From positions 29,544 through 93,543 of the forward strand of contig VXOJ01000017.1 of NCBI GenBank assembly GCA_009840115.1: a stretch of 64,000 bases of DNA, given 5' to 3'. This DNA is from Gemmatimonadales bacterium. GTDB lineage: Bacteria > Gemmatimonadota > Gemmatimonadetes > Palauibacterales > Palauibacteraceae. Below are positions 36,336 through 48,561 of this stretch, piece by piece. Within the stretch, counting starts at the first letter, position 1. Every line of letters begins with the position of its first letter. Both the position numbers and the translations under genes were made by a program. The notes under the pieces were generated by a model. The model was not told the origin of the DNA, ran no database searches, and saw nothing but the letters and a program-made list of their open reading frames with translations.

Positions 36336-36740
36336 ATGAGTTCGGTACTGGTGATGATGGGGTCGGAATCGGACATGCCCACGATGGACAAGGGCGTGGC
36401 GATCCTTCGCGAGCACGGGGTCGAGGTGCAGGTCGAGGTGAGTTCGGCCCACCGGCAGCCGAAGCGGACCGCGGAGTTGGCGGAGGGCGCGGCGGCGGCC
36501 GGCCATTCCGTCGTGATCTGCGGGGCGGGCCTGTCGGCGGCGCTTCCCGGCGTCGTGGCGGCGCACACCTCCCTCCCGGTGATCGGCGTCCCCGTCTCCG
36601 CGGGCACGCTCGGAGGGCTCGACGCGCTCCTTTCGTGCGCGCAGATGCCGCCGGGCGTCCCCGTCGCCGCGGTGGGCATCGACAACGCGAAGAACGCGGC
36701 CCACCTCGCCCTCCGCATCCTGGGCACGGGGCGGGACTAG
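36336..36740 (+). CDS. purE: N5-carboxyaminoimidazole ribonucleotide mutase PurE
   Basis: Purine synthesis enzyme that forms CAIR from N5-CAIR. Seen: VMMGSESDMPTM at the N-terminus, SSAHRQPKRT with the conserved His, and LPVIGVPVSAG. The usual GAAHLPG loop reads LSAALPG here, so a conserved His is replaced by Ala. 134 aa is short for the family. No purK lies beside it. GGGAGGA upstream of the ATG supports the start. Confidence 0.92.
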   Translation: MSSVLVMMGSESDMPTMDKGVAILREHGVEVQVEVSSAHRQPKRTAELAEGAAAAGHSVVICGAGLSAALPGVVAAHTSLPVIGVPVSAGTLGGLDALLSCAQMPPGVPVAAVGIDNAKNAAHLALRILGTGRD

Positions 36741-36762
36741 CCCCGCCGCGGAGGTTCGTTCG

Positions 36763-37251
36763 GTGCGGACCGGCGTCGGGTACGATTCCCACCGCTTCGA
36801 TGAGGCGCGGCCTCTCGTGCTGGGGGGCGTGACGATCCCCGATGCCCCCGGACTGAAGGGACACTCCGATGGAGACGCGGTCGCGCACGCGATCACGGAT
36901 GCGGTCCTGGGCGCCGCGGGCCTCGGGGACATCGGCGTGCTCTTCCCGGATACGGACCCCGCGTACGCCGGCGCCGACTCCATCGAACTCCTCGCCTCGG
37001 CGGTGCGCCGCCTGCGCGGCGAGGGATTCCGGGTGGTGAACGTCGACGCGACCGTCATCGCCGAGCGGCCCCGCATCTCGCCGCACGCCGCGGCCATGCG
37101 GGAGCGGCTCGGCGAGGCTCTGGGCACGGGGGCGGCCGGCGTGTCGATCAAGGGCAAGTCGAACGAGGGGATGGGGTGGATCGGACGGGGCGAGGGCCTC
37201 GCCGCCATCGCGGTCGCGACGGTGACCGCGGCTGCGGGGGACGGTGCCTGA
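36763..37251 (+). CDS. ispF: 2-C-methyl-D-erythritol 2,4-cyclodiphosphate synthase
   Basis: Fifth enzyme of the MEP isoprenoid pathway. Seen: metal ligands Asp8 and His10 in VGYDSHRFD and His42 in GDAVAHAI, the KGHSDGDA loop, DIGVLFPDTDP, and the C-terminal KGKSNEGMGWIGRGEG. 162 aa, GTG start. Implies polyprenol carriers are made by the MEP route. Confidence 0.96.
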   Translation: MRTGVGYDSHRFDEARPLVLGGVTIPDAPGLKGHSDGDAVAHAITDAVLGAAGLGDIGVLFPDTDPAYAGADSIELLASAVRRLRGEGFRVVNVDATVIAERPRISPHAAAMRERLGEALGTGAAGVSIKGKSNEGMGWIGRGEGLAAIAVATVTAAAGDGA

Positions 37252-37888
37252 GGTTCCCGGCGTTCAACCCCTCCTCGACTTCCTCCTCGCCCTCCCGGCG
37301 GTCACCGCCTACGCGCTCATCACCGCGGGCTCCGCCCTGGAGAACATCTTCCCGCCCGTCCCATCCGACACGTTCGTGGTGCTCGGCGCCGTGCTCGCGG
37401 ACAGGGGATCGTTGCAGCCCCTCCCCGTCCTGCTCTGCGCGTGGATCGCAAACTCGGGCGGCGCGATGGTCGTGTTCGGACTCGCGCGGCGGCGCGGCCG
37501 GGGCGCCTTCGAGACGCGCTGGGGCCGGCGCCTCCTCCGCCCGCACCAGTTCGAGCGTCTGTCCCGCTTCTACGAGCGTCACGGGCTGTGGGCCATCTTT
37601 TTCGCCCGCTGCCTGCCGGTCCTGCGCGTGGTCGCCCCTACCTTCGCGGGGTTCACGGGGCTGGGCTGGGTGCGGGCGATGGCCCCGGTCGTCGCCGCGT
37701 CGCTGCTCTGGAACGGGCTCATGCTGGCGGGAGGCATGTTCGCCTCGCGCAACGTGGACCGCCTCATGGAGCTGCTCGGACAGGTCAACGCCTGGCTCCT
37801 GCTCGTGGCCGCCGTCCTCATCGGCGCCATCATCGGCTGGTGGATCCGAAGCCGGCGCGATGACGGCGCGTCGGACGCGTCGCCATGA
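37244..37888 (+). CDS. DedA-family membrane protein
   Basis: Inner-membrane protein of the DedA/SNARE-associated (VTT) family, proposed to move polyprenyl phosphate or lipids. Seen: ENIFPPVPSDTFVVLGAVLA after the first helix, FFARCLPVLRVVAPTFAG with the conserved Arg, and a last helix near the C-terminus. 214 aa. The GTG at 37244 overlaps the ispF stop. Confidence 0.88.
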   Translation: MPEVPGVQPLLDFLLALPAVTAYALITAGSALENIFPPVPSDTFVVLGAVLADRGSLQPLPVLLCAWIANSGGAMVVFGLARRRGRGAFETRWGRRLLRPHQFERLSRFYERHGLWAIFFARCLPVLRVVAPTFAGFTGLGWVRAMAPVVAASLLWNGLMLAGGMFASRNVDRLMELLGQVNAWLLLVAAVLIGAIIGWWIRSRRDDGASDASP

Positions 37889-38799
37889 CGGGAGAAGGTC
37901 CGGACATCGAGCGCGCCTTCCACATCGAGCCTTTCCGGGACCACCTCGGCTTCGAGCGGGGACTCTCTACGCGCACCATCGACGCGTACCTCCGCGAGGC
38001 CCGGCGTTTCGCGGCCTTCGCGGCATCGGAGGGCGTGGCGGAGCCGGCCGGGGTCACGTACGGTCTGCTGCGCGACCATGTCGCATGGTTGGCCGACGAG
38101 GGACTGGCGGCATCGAGCGTCGCGCGGAGCGTATACGCGCTGCGCGGCTACTTCCGCTTCCTCATCGTCGAGGGCGCCCTCGAGGCCGATCCGAGCGAGC
38201 GCCTCGAAGCGCCGCGCGCGGGCCGCCCTCTCCCGGACGTGCTGTCCGTCCACGAGATCGAGGCGCTGGTCGCGGCGGGCGACCCGGAGGGCCGTACGGT
38301 GCCGCGGGATAACGCCATGCTCGAGATCCTCTACGGCTGCGGGCTCCGCGTGTCGGAACTCCTGTCGTTGAAGGGGAGAGATGTCGACCTTGAGGAAGCC
38401 CTTGTGCGCGTGCGCGGGAAGGGCGGGAAGGAGCGAATCGTTCCGATCGGCGCGTATGCATGTTCGGCGGTGGGCCGATACCTTGAAGCACTGAGGCCCG
38501 AACTCGACCGGGGACACTCCGAAGGTTGCGTTTTCCTCAATGCGCGGGGGCGTCCGCTGAGCCGGATGGGCGTCTTGAAGATCCTTCGCCGCCGCGTCGA
38601 GCGTGCCGGCATCCTGAAGCGCGTGACGCCCCATACGCTGCGCCACAGCTTCGCGACTCACCTGCTGGAGGGAGGCGCCGACCTCGCGTCGGTCCAGGAG
38701 ATGCTCGGACATGCAGACATCTCGACGACCGAGATCTACACGCATGCGGACCGGTCGCTCCTGCGGCAGGTGCACCGCAGCCACCATCCGCGTGGCTGA
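37885..38799 (+). CDS. xerD: Tyrosine recombinase XerD-type
   Basis: Site-specific recombinase that resolves chromosome dimers at dif. Seen: an N-terminal SAM-like domain (about residues 1-100), then the catalytic set Arg155 in GCGLRVSELLSL, Lys179 in RGKGGKERIV, His250 and Arg253 in HTLRHSFATH, His276 in LGHADISTTEIYTH and the nucleophile Tyr285. 304 aa, the normal housekeeping size, with no phage genes nearby. XerC cannot be excluded from one sequence. Confidence 0.9.
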   Translation: MTGEGPDIERAFHIEPFRDHLGFERGLSTRTIDAYLREARRFAAFAASEGVAEPAGVTYGLLRDHVAWLADEGLAASSVARSVYALRGYFRFLIVEGALEADPSERLEAPRAGRPLPDVLSVHEIEALVAAGDPEGRTVPRDNAMLEILYGCGLRVSELLSLKGRDVDLEEALVRVRGKGGKERIVPIGAYACSAVGRYLEALRPELDRGHSEGCVFLNARGRPLSRMGVLKILRRRVERAGILKRVTPHTLRHSFATHLLEGGADLASVQEMLGHADISTTEIYTHADRSLLRQVHRSHHPRG

Positions 38800-38808
38800 G
38801 CGGCGTCG

Positions 38809-39351
38809 ATGAGGTTGACCCGCCTCCTCCATCTCTCGCGCAACCGGCGTCCCGTCCGGCGCTTCCGCGACCATCTCGTCGAACCCGAGGTCGTGGAGGC
38901 GGTGCTGGAGGCGGCGCGCTACGCGTCGTCCGCGCGGGAGGCGCAGCCGTGGCGCTTCGTCGTCGTGCAGGAGGCGCTGGCACGCCACAGGATCGCGGCG
39001 GCCGCCTTCAACCATCCCCACGTGATGACGGCGCCCGTCGTCGTCGCCTGCTGCGCGCGGATCCACTCGCACGTGAGCGGCACGGGGCGTCCGAGCTTCG
39101 CCATGGACCTCGCTTCCGCCACGCAGACGATGATGCTGGCGGCGGCGGATCTCGGCGTGCAGTCGAGCTGGGTCTACGGCTTCCGGGAGGGCGACGTCCG
39201 CGAGATCCTGGGCGTTCCGGAGCACGTGCCGATCGTGGCCCTCTTCTGCCTCGGGTATCACGACGGGCTGGCGGAACTGCCGGAGCGGCTGCCGCGCGAG
39301 GAGGTGATCGCCTGGGACCGCTGGCGGACGGTGGTGAGGGCCGGACAATGA
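38809..39351 (+). CDS. Nitroreductase-family protein
   Basis: FMN-dependent nitroreductase fold, about 180 aa. Seen: RNRRPVRRFRDHLVEPE at the N-terminus, SSAREAQPWRFVVV, an AMDLASATQTMMLAAADLGV dimer helix, and the FCLGYHDG strand near the end. Substrate unknown; likely reduces nitro or quinone compounds with NAD(P)H. Overlaps the next gene by four bases. Confidence 0.85.
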   Translation: MRLTRLLHLSRNRRPVRRFRDHLVEPEVVEAVLEAARYASSAREAQPWRFVVVQEALARHRIAAAAFNHPHVMTAPVVVACCARIHSHVSGTGRPSFAMDLASATQTMMLAAADLGVQSSWVYGFREGDVREILGVPEHVPIVALFCLGYHDGLAELPERLPREEVIAWDRWRTVVRAGQ

Positions 39352-40943
39352 AACGCCTCGTGCTTGCGGTCGCGCTCGCCGCGGCGCCGGCGGCCGGGCT
39401 GCCGGCCCCGGGGAGCGGGCAGGAGGTGTGGCTGGCCGAGGAGCCGCGGTCGGAGGCGCAGGCGGCGCTGGCGGCCTTCCTCGACGCCGGCGGCTTCGCG
39501 GTGTGGACGAGGGACACGGTCCTGGCGCGGGGAGATACGGTGCGGGGAGCCGTCCTCCTGCTCGAAGGCACGGCGCGTATCGCGGGGCGGATCGAGGGCG
39601 ATCTCCATGTCGTCGACGGCGACCTCTTCCTGCGCTCCGGCGCGTCCATCGCCGGCGACGTGCTGGTGCTCGGGGGTGGGTTCTACGACTCGGACGTGGC
39701 GGAAGTCGAGGGTGCCGTCACCTATCGTCCGAACGAGCCGCTGCGCGTCCGGCCCACGCGGGGCGGCTACGAGATCATCTCCGAAGTCGAGCCCGAACCC
39801 GCCTTCGAGTTCGACGGCACCTACGGTTTCCATCTCCCCACCTACGACCGCGTGAACGGCCTCGCCTTCCCGGTCGGCGCGCTGGCCCGCCTCTCCGCCG
39901 CCCCCGCCCGGCCCGAACTGGCGGTCGGGATGACATGGATCCCGGCCCGCGAGGATGTGGACTACCGCCTCCACAACTCCTGGCACCTCGGCGAACGCGT
40001 CCGACTGGGGCTGTTCGCGACCAGCGCCGTGGTCAGCAACGAGGAATGGATCCGGCCGACGTGGTACAACAGCCTCGCGCACTTCGTGTCTGGCGGCGAC
40101 GTCCGCAGCCACTACGACTCGCAGGAGATCGGCCTGGAACTGGAATGGACCTCGCCGGAGCCGCCCGTGTGGGAAGATGCGCCCCGCTGGCGCGTCGTCG
40201 CCGCGGTGGGACGCGAGCAGGCGGAGGACTTTCGCTTCCGCCAGGTGACGATCCTCTTTGGCGAAGAGCCGCCGGGGCCGTTCCCGTCGCTGCCGGACTA
40301 CGATCCTCACCTTCAGGTCAACGAGGGAAGCCTGTGGTTCGGGCGCCTCGGCTTCGAGTGGGTATCGGAGACCCGAGACGGCCGAACCGCCATGGGTCTC
40401 GGCGTCGAGGCCGGGTTTGAAGACGAAATAGGCCACCTCGTCGCCGGACTGGGTCCCATCCGGAAGTTCGACTTCCTGCTGGTGGAGGGGCGCGTCTCCG
40501 CTCGTCGGGTGCTGGCGTCGGGGCATGCCGTCGAAGCCTTCGGCATCGGGCGCTTCGACGTGAGCGGACGTCTGCCCATGCAGCGCTACTCGATGATCGG
40601 GGGGATCGGAACGCTGCCGACCATGCCGCTGCGCGGGCTGCGAGACGCTCGCCTGCTCTACGCCGAGGCGGCGTACAACATCCCCCTCGTTGGCGACCCG
40701 GCGCTCGGGGGCGTGGACGCCTTCGCGCGCGGCAGCGTCGGGGGCGTGGGTTCGGAAAACGATGGCTTCGATCTGTACGGTTCGATCCAGGGCGGGCTGG
40801 CACTGCGGATGTGGGATTTCCGGCTCGAATTGGGGGCCGCCGCCGGTTCCACGGCGGAGCCCGGCGATCCCGGTTTCATCGCCTTCGTGGATGTCCGCAC
40901 CCGCCGTTCCGCGCGCCCCGCGCGCATGCCGCCGCCGCGCTGA
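39348..40943 (+). CDS. Outer-membrane barrel protein with polymer-forming N-domain
   Basis: A 531 aa exported protein. Seen: signal peptide KRLVLAVALAAAPAAGLPAP, then a right-handed repeat stretch (about residues 65-125) of the polymer-forming bactofilin type (GAVLLLEGTARIAGRIEGD, ..LRSGASIAGDVLVLGGGF). The rest has alternating polar/hydrophobic strands ending in a region rich in aromatic residues and Gly, as in outer-membrane barrels. It could anchor or assemble surface material. No close family name is certain. Confidence 0.75.
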   Translation: MKRLVLAVALAAAPAAGLPAPGSGQEVWLAEEPRSEAQAALAAFLDAGGFAVWTRDTVLARGDTVRGAVLLLEGTARIAGRIEGDLHVVDGDLFLRSGASIAGDVLVLGGGFYDSDVAEVEGAVTYRPNEPLRVRPTRGGYEIISEVEPEPAFEFDGTYGFHLPTYDRVNGLAFPVGALARLSAAPARPELAVGMTWIPAREDVDYRLHNSWHLGERVRLGLFATSAVVSNEEWIRPTWYNSLAHFVSGGDVRSHYDSQEIGLELEWTSPEPPVWEDAPRWRVVAAVGREQAEDFRFRQVTILFGEEPPGPFPSLPDYDPHLQVNEGSLWFGRLGFEWVSETRDGRTAMGLGVEAGFEDEIGHLVAGLGPIRKFDFLLVEGRVSARRVLASGHAVEAFGIGRFDVSGRLPMQRYSMIGGIGTLPTMPLRGLRDARLLYAEAAYNIPLVGDPALGGVDAFARGSVGGVGSENDGFDLYGSIQGGLALRMWDFRLELGAAAGSTAEPGDPGFIAFVDVRTRRSARPARMPPPR

Positions 40944-40976
40944 TTTCACGGGCCGCTCGGGACGGGCCGCGGCGCC

Positions 40977-40999
40977 CGCCGAAGGCCCTCGGCGCTTTT
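40977..40999 (+). terminator. Candidate intrinsic terminator before kdsB
   Basis: CGCCGA (40977-40982) and TCGGCG (40989-40994) form a 6-bp stem with a 6-base loop, followed by CTTTT. It would end the barrel-protein transcript. Its T-run overlaps the -35 box of the kdsB promoter. Confidence 0.5.
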
Positions 41000-41026
41000 G
41001 ACAACCCTGGAGCGCGGGCCTAGCTT
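40998..41026 (+). promoter_or_regulatory. Predicted promoter of the kds-lpt operon
   Basis: TTGACA (40998-41003), exactly 17 bases, and TAGCTT (41021-41026) followed by TTCG. This is the best promoter match in the window. Transcription would start near 41033, about 35 bases before kdsB. Confidence 0.65.
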
Positions 41027-41032
41027 TTCGCG

Positions 41033-41067
41033 ATGCCGCTCCGGACCGTCTCCCGGCCCTCCCAGCG

Positions 41068-41077
<10 letters not shown>
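41033..41077 (+). other. Fourteen-codon leader ORF across the kdsB start
   Basis: ATG at 41033, which coincides with the predicted transcription start, opens a 14-codon frame (MPLRTVSRPSQRWA) ending at TGA 41075-41077, out of frame and overlapping the kdsB ATG. It could be a leaderless leader peptide or chance. Confidence 0.25.
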
Positions 41078-44341
<3,264 letters not shown>

Positions 44342-44354
44342 GAGCCCGGTCCCC

Positions 44355-44927
44355 ATGAACCCGAGACCCCCGATGGATCGCCGGCTGGCGGAGTCCGTCC
44401 GTTTCGTTTCCCTCGACGTGGACGGCGTGCTCACGGACGGTTCGATCTGGGTGGGCGCGGGCTCGGACCTCGGCGCCCCGGGGGAGCTGCGTCGCTTTCA
44501 CGCCCTCGATGGTCTGGCGATCCGGATGATGCAGCGGGCGGGACTCGTCGTCGCGTTCCTCAGCGGCAAGCGGTCGGCTGCCGTCCGCCTCCGGGCGCGG
44601 GAGCTGGACATCGCCGAGGTTTCGCTCGGTTCCCGAAAGGGAAAGCTTTCGGCGCTTCGGGGTATGCTCGCGCGACGCGGTTGCACGTGGGACCAGGCGG
44701 CGCACCTTGGCGACGATCTTACGGACCTGGCGGTCATGGAACGGGTGCGGCTGCCGGCCGCGGTCGTCGGCGCGGTGCCCGAAGTCCGGGCCGCCGCGCG
44801 GTGGGTGGGGACGGTACCCGGCGGGGAAGGGGCGGTGCGCGAATTCGCGGAGGCCCTGCTCGTCGCCCGGGGGGAATGGGACGGGCTGGTGACGGAGTTC
44901 CGGGAAGGAGGACGGTTTGCGGGTTGA
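44355..44927 (+). CDS. kdsC: Kdo-8-phosphate phosphatase (HAD family)
   Basis: HAD phosphatase that removes phosphate from Kdo-8-phosphate. Seen: the nucleophile pair Asp21/Asp23 in LDVDGVLTDGSI, the FLSGKRSAAV segment with the conserved Ser, the Lys in RKGKLSAL and the acid pair in HLGDDLTDLAV. 190 aa from the ATG at 44355. Short C0-type HAD with no cap domain. kdsD is not in the window. Confidence 0.92.
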   Translation: MNPRPPMDRRLAESVRFVSLDVDGVLTDGSIWVGAGSDLGAPGELRRFHALDGLAIRMMQRAGLVVAFLSGKRSAAVRLRARELDIAEVSLGSRKGKLSALRGMLARRGCTWDQAAHLGDDLTDLAVMERVRLPAAVVGAVPEVRAAARWVGTVPGGEGAVREFAEALLVARGEWDGLVTEFREGGRFAG

Positions 44928-45930
44928 AAACGGGGAGCGCACGGGGCGCCCGGGCGCGCTCGGTCTGTTCGCCTGGGTTTCGGTGCTGCCCATTCTCGCC
45001 GCGTGCGGCTCCGACGATGGGCCCCCGACGGCGAGCGAACCGCTCCCCGATGGGGTGGACACCGCCGTGCGGGGGATGCGGACGTTCGTCACGCGCGATG
45101 GAGTCCGCCGCGCCCTCGTGGAAGCCGACACGGCGGAATGGCGCGCGGAGAACGAGATTCACCTGCGGCGGATGACGCTGACGTTCTTCGATCCAAACGG
45201 ACGGGAATCGACCGACGTCACCGCGGAGTTCGGGATCTTCTATCAACTCACGGGCGATCTCGACGCCGAAGGGAACGTGGTCGTGGAGGACCGGGTGGAC
45301 GGCCAGCGTCTCGAGACGGAGCGGCTCGGCTATCAGAATCTCGACGGCCGCCTGACCGGCGATACCGCCTTCCGGCTGCTGAACAGGATGGAGGGTCTGA
45401 CGCTCGCGGGGACGGGGTTCGAGTCGGATCCCGCGCTCGACTCGGTCATCGTCCTGAACCAGGAGGGGGAGATGCAGCCCGGGATGGCCCTCTCGGAGTC
45501 GGTCCCCCTGCCCGCAGTCCCGGCCGGGGAAACGACGGAGGGCGGAGCGGAGCCGGCAGCCGGGGAGCCGGTCGCCGGCGAACCGGCGCCGGGCGACTCG
45601 ATGGCGGCGGAGCTCGACCCGCGGGCGGAGATCGATCCGGCGCGCGGGGAAGTGGATCCGGCGGCGGAGATCGACCCGGAGGCCGTCCCGCCGGACATTG
45701 CGGAGATGCCCGCCGATACCGCGGCGGCGGCCCCGCCGGACAGCGTGACGGCGCCGCCCGACACGACCGCGGCGGTCACCCCGCCGGACAGCGCGGAGGC
45801 GCCCCCCGACACCACGGCGGCAGTAACCCCACCGGACAGCGTGGAGGCGCCGCCCGACACGACCGCGACGGTGGCCCCGCCGGACAGCCTCGGGGCGCCA
45901 CCCGATACGACGGCGACGGCGCGCCGGTGA
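44917..45930 (+). CDS. lptC: LptC-like lipoprotein with long repeat tail
   Basis: Predicted periplasmic LPS-transport protein of the LptC/YrbK kind. Seen: a hydrophobic signal with lipobox LAAC at about residues 27-30, then a strand-rich domain (residues about 55-185) including ALVEADTAEW and GRESTDVTAEFGIFY. The last ~150 residues are Pro/Glu/Ala/Thr-rich and end in 16-residue repeats (APPDTTAAVTPPDS). E. coli LptC has about 190 residues and a membrane anchor; here a lipid anchor replaces it. TTG start with GGAAGGAGG upstream, overlapping kdsC. Confidence 0.82.
   Translation: MRVENGERTGRPGALGLFAWVSVLPILAACGSDDGPPTASEPLPDGVDTAVRGMRTFVTRDGVRRALVEADTAEWRAENEIHLRRMTLTFFDPNGRESTDVTAEFGIFYQLTGDLDAEGNVVVEDRVDGQRLETERLGYQNLDGRLTGDTAFRLLNRMEGLTLAGTGFESDPALDSVIVLNQEGEMQPGMALSESVPLPAVPAGETTEGGAEPAAGEPVAGEPAPGDSMAAELDPRAEIDPARGEVDPAAEIDPEAVPPDIAEMPADTAAAAPPDSVTAPPDTTAAVTPPDSAEAPPDTTAAVTPPDSVEAPPDTTATVAPPDSLGAPPDTTATARR
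45751..45926 (+). repeat. 48-base tandem repeat in lptC
   Basis: Three full 48-base units start at 45751, 45799 and 45847, with a 32-base partial copy from 45895. Each encodes a 16-residue unit of the type APPDTTAAVTPPDS(A/V)E. Copies differ mostly at third codon positions, so the amino-acid pattern is kept. Confidence 0.85.
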
Positions 45931-47837
45931 GTCGGGCACGCATCGGGCTTGCGGGCGGCCTCGCGATCACTGCATGGCTCACCTGCCCGCTCGCCGCGCA
46001 GGAGCCGCAGGCCGGCGTCGGGTCGGCGCTCGACCGGTGCAGTCTCCGGTGGCAACCGCTCGAAGCCGACACGAGGAGCGTCACGAACCGCGACCCGACC
46101 GGTGCCCACGTCACGGTGCTCAGCGGCCGATACCTGTGGACCTGCGGAAACGCCACGATGGAGGCGGACAGCGCGATAAAGCGCGACGGCCCCCGGCAGG
46201 TCGAACTCCTTGGCGCGGTCGTCTACGAGGATTCGATAAGGACGCTGAAGTCGGAACGCCTCCTGTACTTTCAGCTCTCCGATTTCATCATCGCCGAAGA
46301 AGACGTGGAACTCGTCCGTCTGACGGATCGCTCTACCCTCCTCGGCCCCCGCGTGGAGTTTCTGCGCGCCGTCTCCGGCGTCGACGCCGTCACGACCGCG
46401 CCCGGACGCCCGACCGTTACGTTTTATCCGGCGAACACCGAGTCGCCGGAGCCGTTCACGGTCGAATCGGAGTTGGCCATCTTCGCCGGCGAGGACGAGG
46501 CCCGCTTCTACGGGGATGCGGTCGTAGAGCGGAGCGACCTGAACGCCCAGGCGGACAGCGCCATGCTCACGCGTGCCGATGGCCTCGGCGTCCTGTGGGG
46601 CGAGCCGTGGCTCGAGGCCGAGGGAATCCGGCTGGAGGGCGACTCGATACGGTTCGTCTCCCAGAACCAGGAACTCGAAGAAATCCGCGCCATCGGGGAC
46701 GGCTATGCGTCGGGAGAGAGGTTCGAGGTGGCGGCGGAACTGATCGACATCGACCTGGCGAATCGCGTGGTGGAGCAGGTGCAGGCGCACGGGGAGGGCG
46801 TGAGTCGGGCGCTCTCCGGCAGCCACGAGCTTCTCGGCGACTCGATCCACTTCGTGATGTACGGGAGCCAGATCGACACGGCCTATGCGATCGGCGGTGC
46901 GGTCGCGGTCCAGCGCGACTCGTCCTGGGCGGTGCCGCCCGAGCCGGAACCGGCCGATTCGACCGCCGCCGACTCGACAGCCGCCGATTCGACAGCCAGT
47001 GATGCGACGGCCGCCGACTCGGCGGCGGCTGCCCAGGACACTGCGGTGGAGGCTCCCCCGGCGGACTCCGCCCAGGTCACTGCGGACAGCACGGCCGCAG
47101 CCGCCGGGACGGAAACCGCGGCTGCCGCAGACGCTGCAGCAGACACCACCGCCGCAGGTACCGTTGCGGACACCGCCGGAGCAGGCACCACCGTCGCGGA
47201 CACCACCGAAGTCGCCGAGGAGGGCGATGAGCCGGCGGGCATCGAACTGGCGACCGACGGCTCCGCGAACTGGGCGCGTGGCGATACGCTCGTCGCGATC
47301 TTCGAGCGCTCCGAAGCCGCGGTCACGGACTCGGCGCCCGCACCGGACCCCTTCATGCAGCAACTCGTGCTCGACGGGAATGCCAGCGCCTTCTACCGGA
47401 TGGTTCGGGACTCGACGACGAGCAGGCGACCGTCGCTGAACTATATCGTGGCGCGGCGAATCCAGATCGACTTCGAGGCGGGAGAGCCCGCGGGAGTCGA
47501 GGGAGAACACGCGATCGGCGCCTACCTGGAACCGCGCGAGGCGTTCGGGACACCGTCGCCAGCGGACAGCGCAGCCGTGGCCGACAGCGCGTCAGCCGTG
47601 GCCGACAGCGCGTCAGCCGCCGCCGATTCGCTCGGCGCGCCAGCGGACACGTCGGAAGTCCGGCCCGACAGCACGGCGGCGCCGCCCGATACGGTCGGCG
47701 CACCCCCGGACACCGTACACCGGCGCGGGCAGCCCTTGAGCGATGTGCAGCTCGCCGCGCGTAACCGCCAACCGGGACGGGAGCGGCGCATGACGTCCGG
47801 TGCGTTTCCGGCCCTCAGACCTCGGAGGTCCCGTTGA
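45927..47837 (+). CDS. LptA/OstA-like periplasmic protein, greatly enlarged
   Basis: 636 aa protein with signal peptide ending around CPLAAQ. Seen: repeated strand patterns of the OstA/LptA jelly roll ([50 protein letters not shown] and [18 protein letters not shown]). It is more than three times the length of E. coli LptA. Residues about 342-430 are nearly all Ala/Asp/Ser/Thr with ADSTAADST units, and about 548-600 repeat that style. It lies between lptC and lptB, so a role in moving LPS across the periplasm is likely. The long tail may be a flexible spacer. Confidence 0.78.
   Translation: MSRARIGLAGGLAITAWLTCPLAAQEPQAGVGSALDRCSLRWQPLEADTRSVTNRDPTGAHVTVLSGRYLWTCGNATMEADSAIKRDGPRQVELLGAVVYEDSIRTLKSERLLYFQLSDFIIAEEDVELVRLTDRSTLLGPRVEFLRAVSGVDAVTTAPGRPTVTFYPANTESPEPFTVESELAIFAGEDEARFYGDAVVERSDLNAQADSAMLTRADGLGVLWGEPWLEAEGIRLEGDSIRFVSQNQELEEIRAIGDGYASGERFEVAAELIDIDLANRVVEQVQAHGEGVSRALSGSHELLGDSIHFVMYGSQIDTAYAIGGAVAVQRDSSWAVPPEPEPADSTAADSTAADSTASDATAADSAAAAQDTAVEAPPADSAQVTADSTAAAAGTETAAAADAAADTTAAGTVADTAGAGTTVADTTEVAEEGDEPAGIELATDGSANWARGDTLVAIFERSEAAVTDSAPAPDPFMQQLVLDGNASAFYRMVRDSTTSRRPSLNYIVARRIQIDFEAGEPAGVEGEHAIGAYLEPREAFGTPSPADSAAVADSASAVADSASAAADSLGAPADTSEVRPDSTAAPPDTVGAPPDTVHRRGQPLSDVQLAARNRQPGRERRMTSGAFPALRPRRSR
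46951..47215 (+). repeat. Ala/Asp/Ser/Thr low-complexity stretch in the LptA-like gene
   Basis: This stretch encodes almost only A, D, S, T, E and G, with irregular ADST units such as [14 protein letters not shown] second similar stretch lies at about 47560-47720. Copies are too degenerate for a fixed period. Confidence 0.7.
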
Positions 47838-48559
47838 GCAGTGTACTTCGGGCCGAAGGCCTCGTCCGCTCCTTCAAGCGCCGCTGCGTCGTGAACCAGG
47901 TGGAGATCGAGGTGCGGCAGGGAGAGGTCGTCGGATTGCTCGGCCCCAACGGCGCGGGGAAGACGACGACGTTCTACATGATCGTCGGCCTGCTCAAGGC
48001 CGACGAGGGGCGCGTCTACCTCGACAGCGACGAACTCACGAGCTGGCCCATGTACCGGCGGGCGCGCGCCGGCATCGGCTATCTTCCCCAGGAAGCGTCG
48101 ATCTTCCAGAAGCTCACGGTCGAACAGAACGTGATGGCGATCCTCGAGACGCTGAAGATGTCGCGGCAGGAGCGGCGCGACCGGCTGGAGGAGTTGCTCG
48201 ACGAACTGTCCATCAAGCACCTTCGGGCGAACAAGGCCTATTCGCTCTCCGGGGGAGAGCGGCGGCGGCTGGAGATCACCCGGGCGTTGGCGACCCGCCC
48301 CAAGTTCCTGCTGCTCGATGAACCCTTCACCGGGGTCGATCCGATCGCGATCGACGACATCCAGCGGATCGTGCGGGGCCTCAGGGAAAAGGGTCTGGGG
48401 GTTCTCATCACCGACCACAACGTGCGCGAAACGCTGTCGATCACGGATCGCGCGTATCTCCTGTTCGAAGGGAAGATCCTGGTGCAGGGCGAGGCGGACC
48501 ATCTCGTGAACGACCCGGAAGCCCGGCAACTGTACCTCGGGGAGGACTTCAGGCTCTGA
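47834..48559 (+). CDS. lptB: LPS export ABC transporter ATP-binding protein
   Basis: Cytoplasmic ATPase that drives LPS extraction by LptFG. Seen: Walker [14 protein letters not shown], the Q-loop [13 protein letters not shown], signature [11 protein letters not shown], Walker [14 protein letters not shown] and the H-loop [10 protein letters not shown]. 241 aa. The TTG start overlaps the stop of the LptA-like gene (TTGA). lptF and lptG are not in the window. Confidence 0.96.
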   Translation: MSSVLRAEGLVRSFKRRCVVNQVEIEVRQGEVVGLLGPNGAGKTTTFYMIVGLLKADEGRVYLDSDELTSWPMYRRARAGIGYLPQEASIFQKLTVEQNVMAILETLKMSRQERRDRLEELLDELSIKHLRANKAYSLSGGERRRLEITRALATRPKFLLLDEPFTGVDPIAIDDIQRIVRGLREKGLGVLITDHNVRETLSITDRAYLLFEGKILVQGEADHLVNDPEARQLYLGEDFRL

Positions 48560-48561
48560 AC

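Noticed and set aside
37885..38799. Phage integrase marking a mobile element
   Set aside because: The protein has housekeeping XerD size and sits among core genes. No attachment repeats, tRNA or phage genes were seen nearby.
45751..45926. Direct repeats that could be read as a CRISPR array
   Set aside because: Units are contiguous without spacers, lie in frame inside a protein, and vary at third codon positions.
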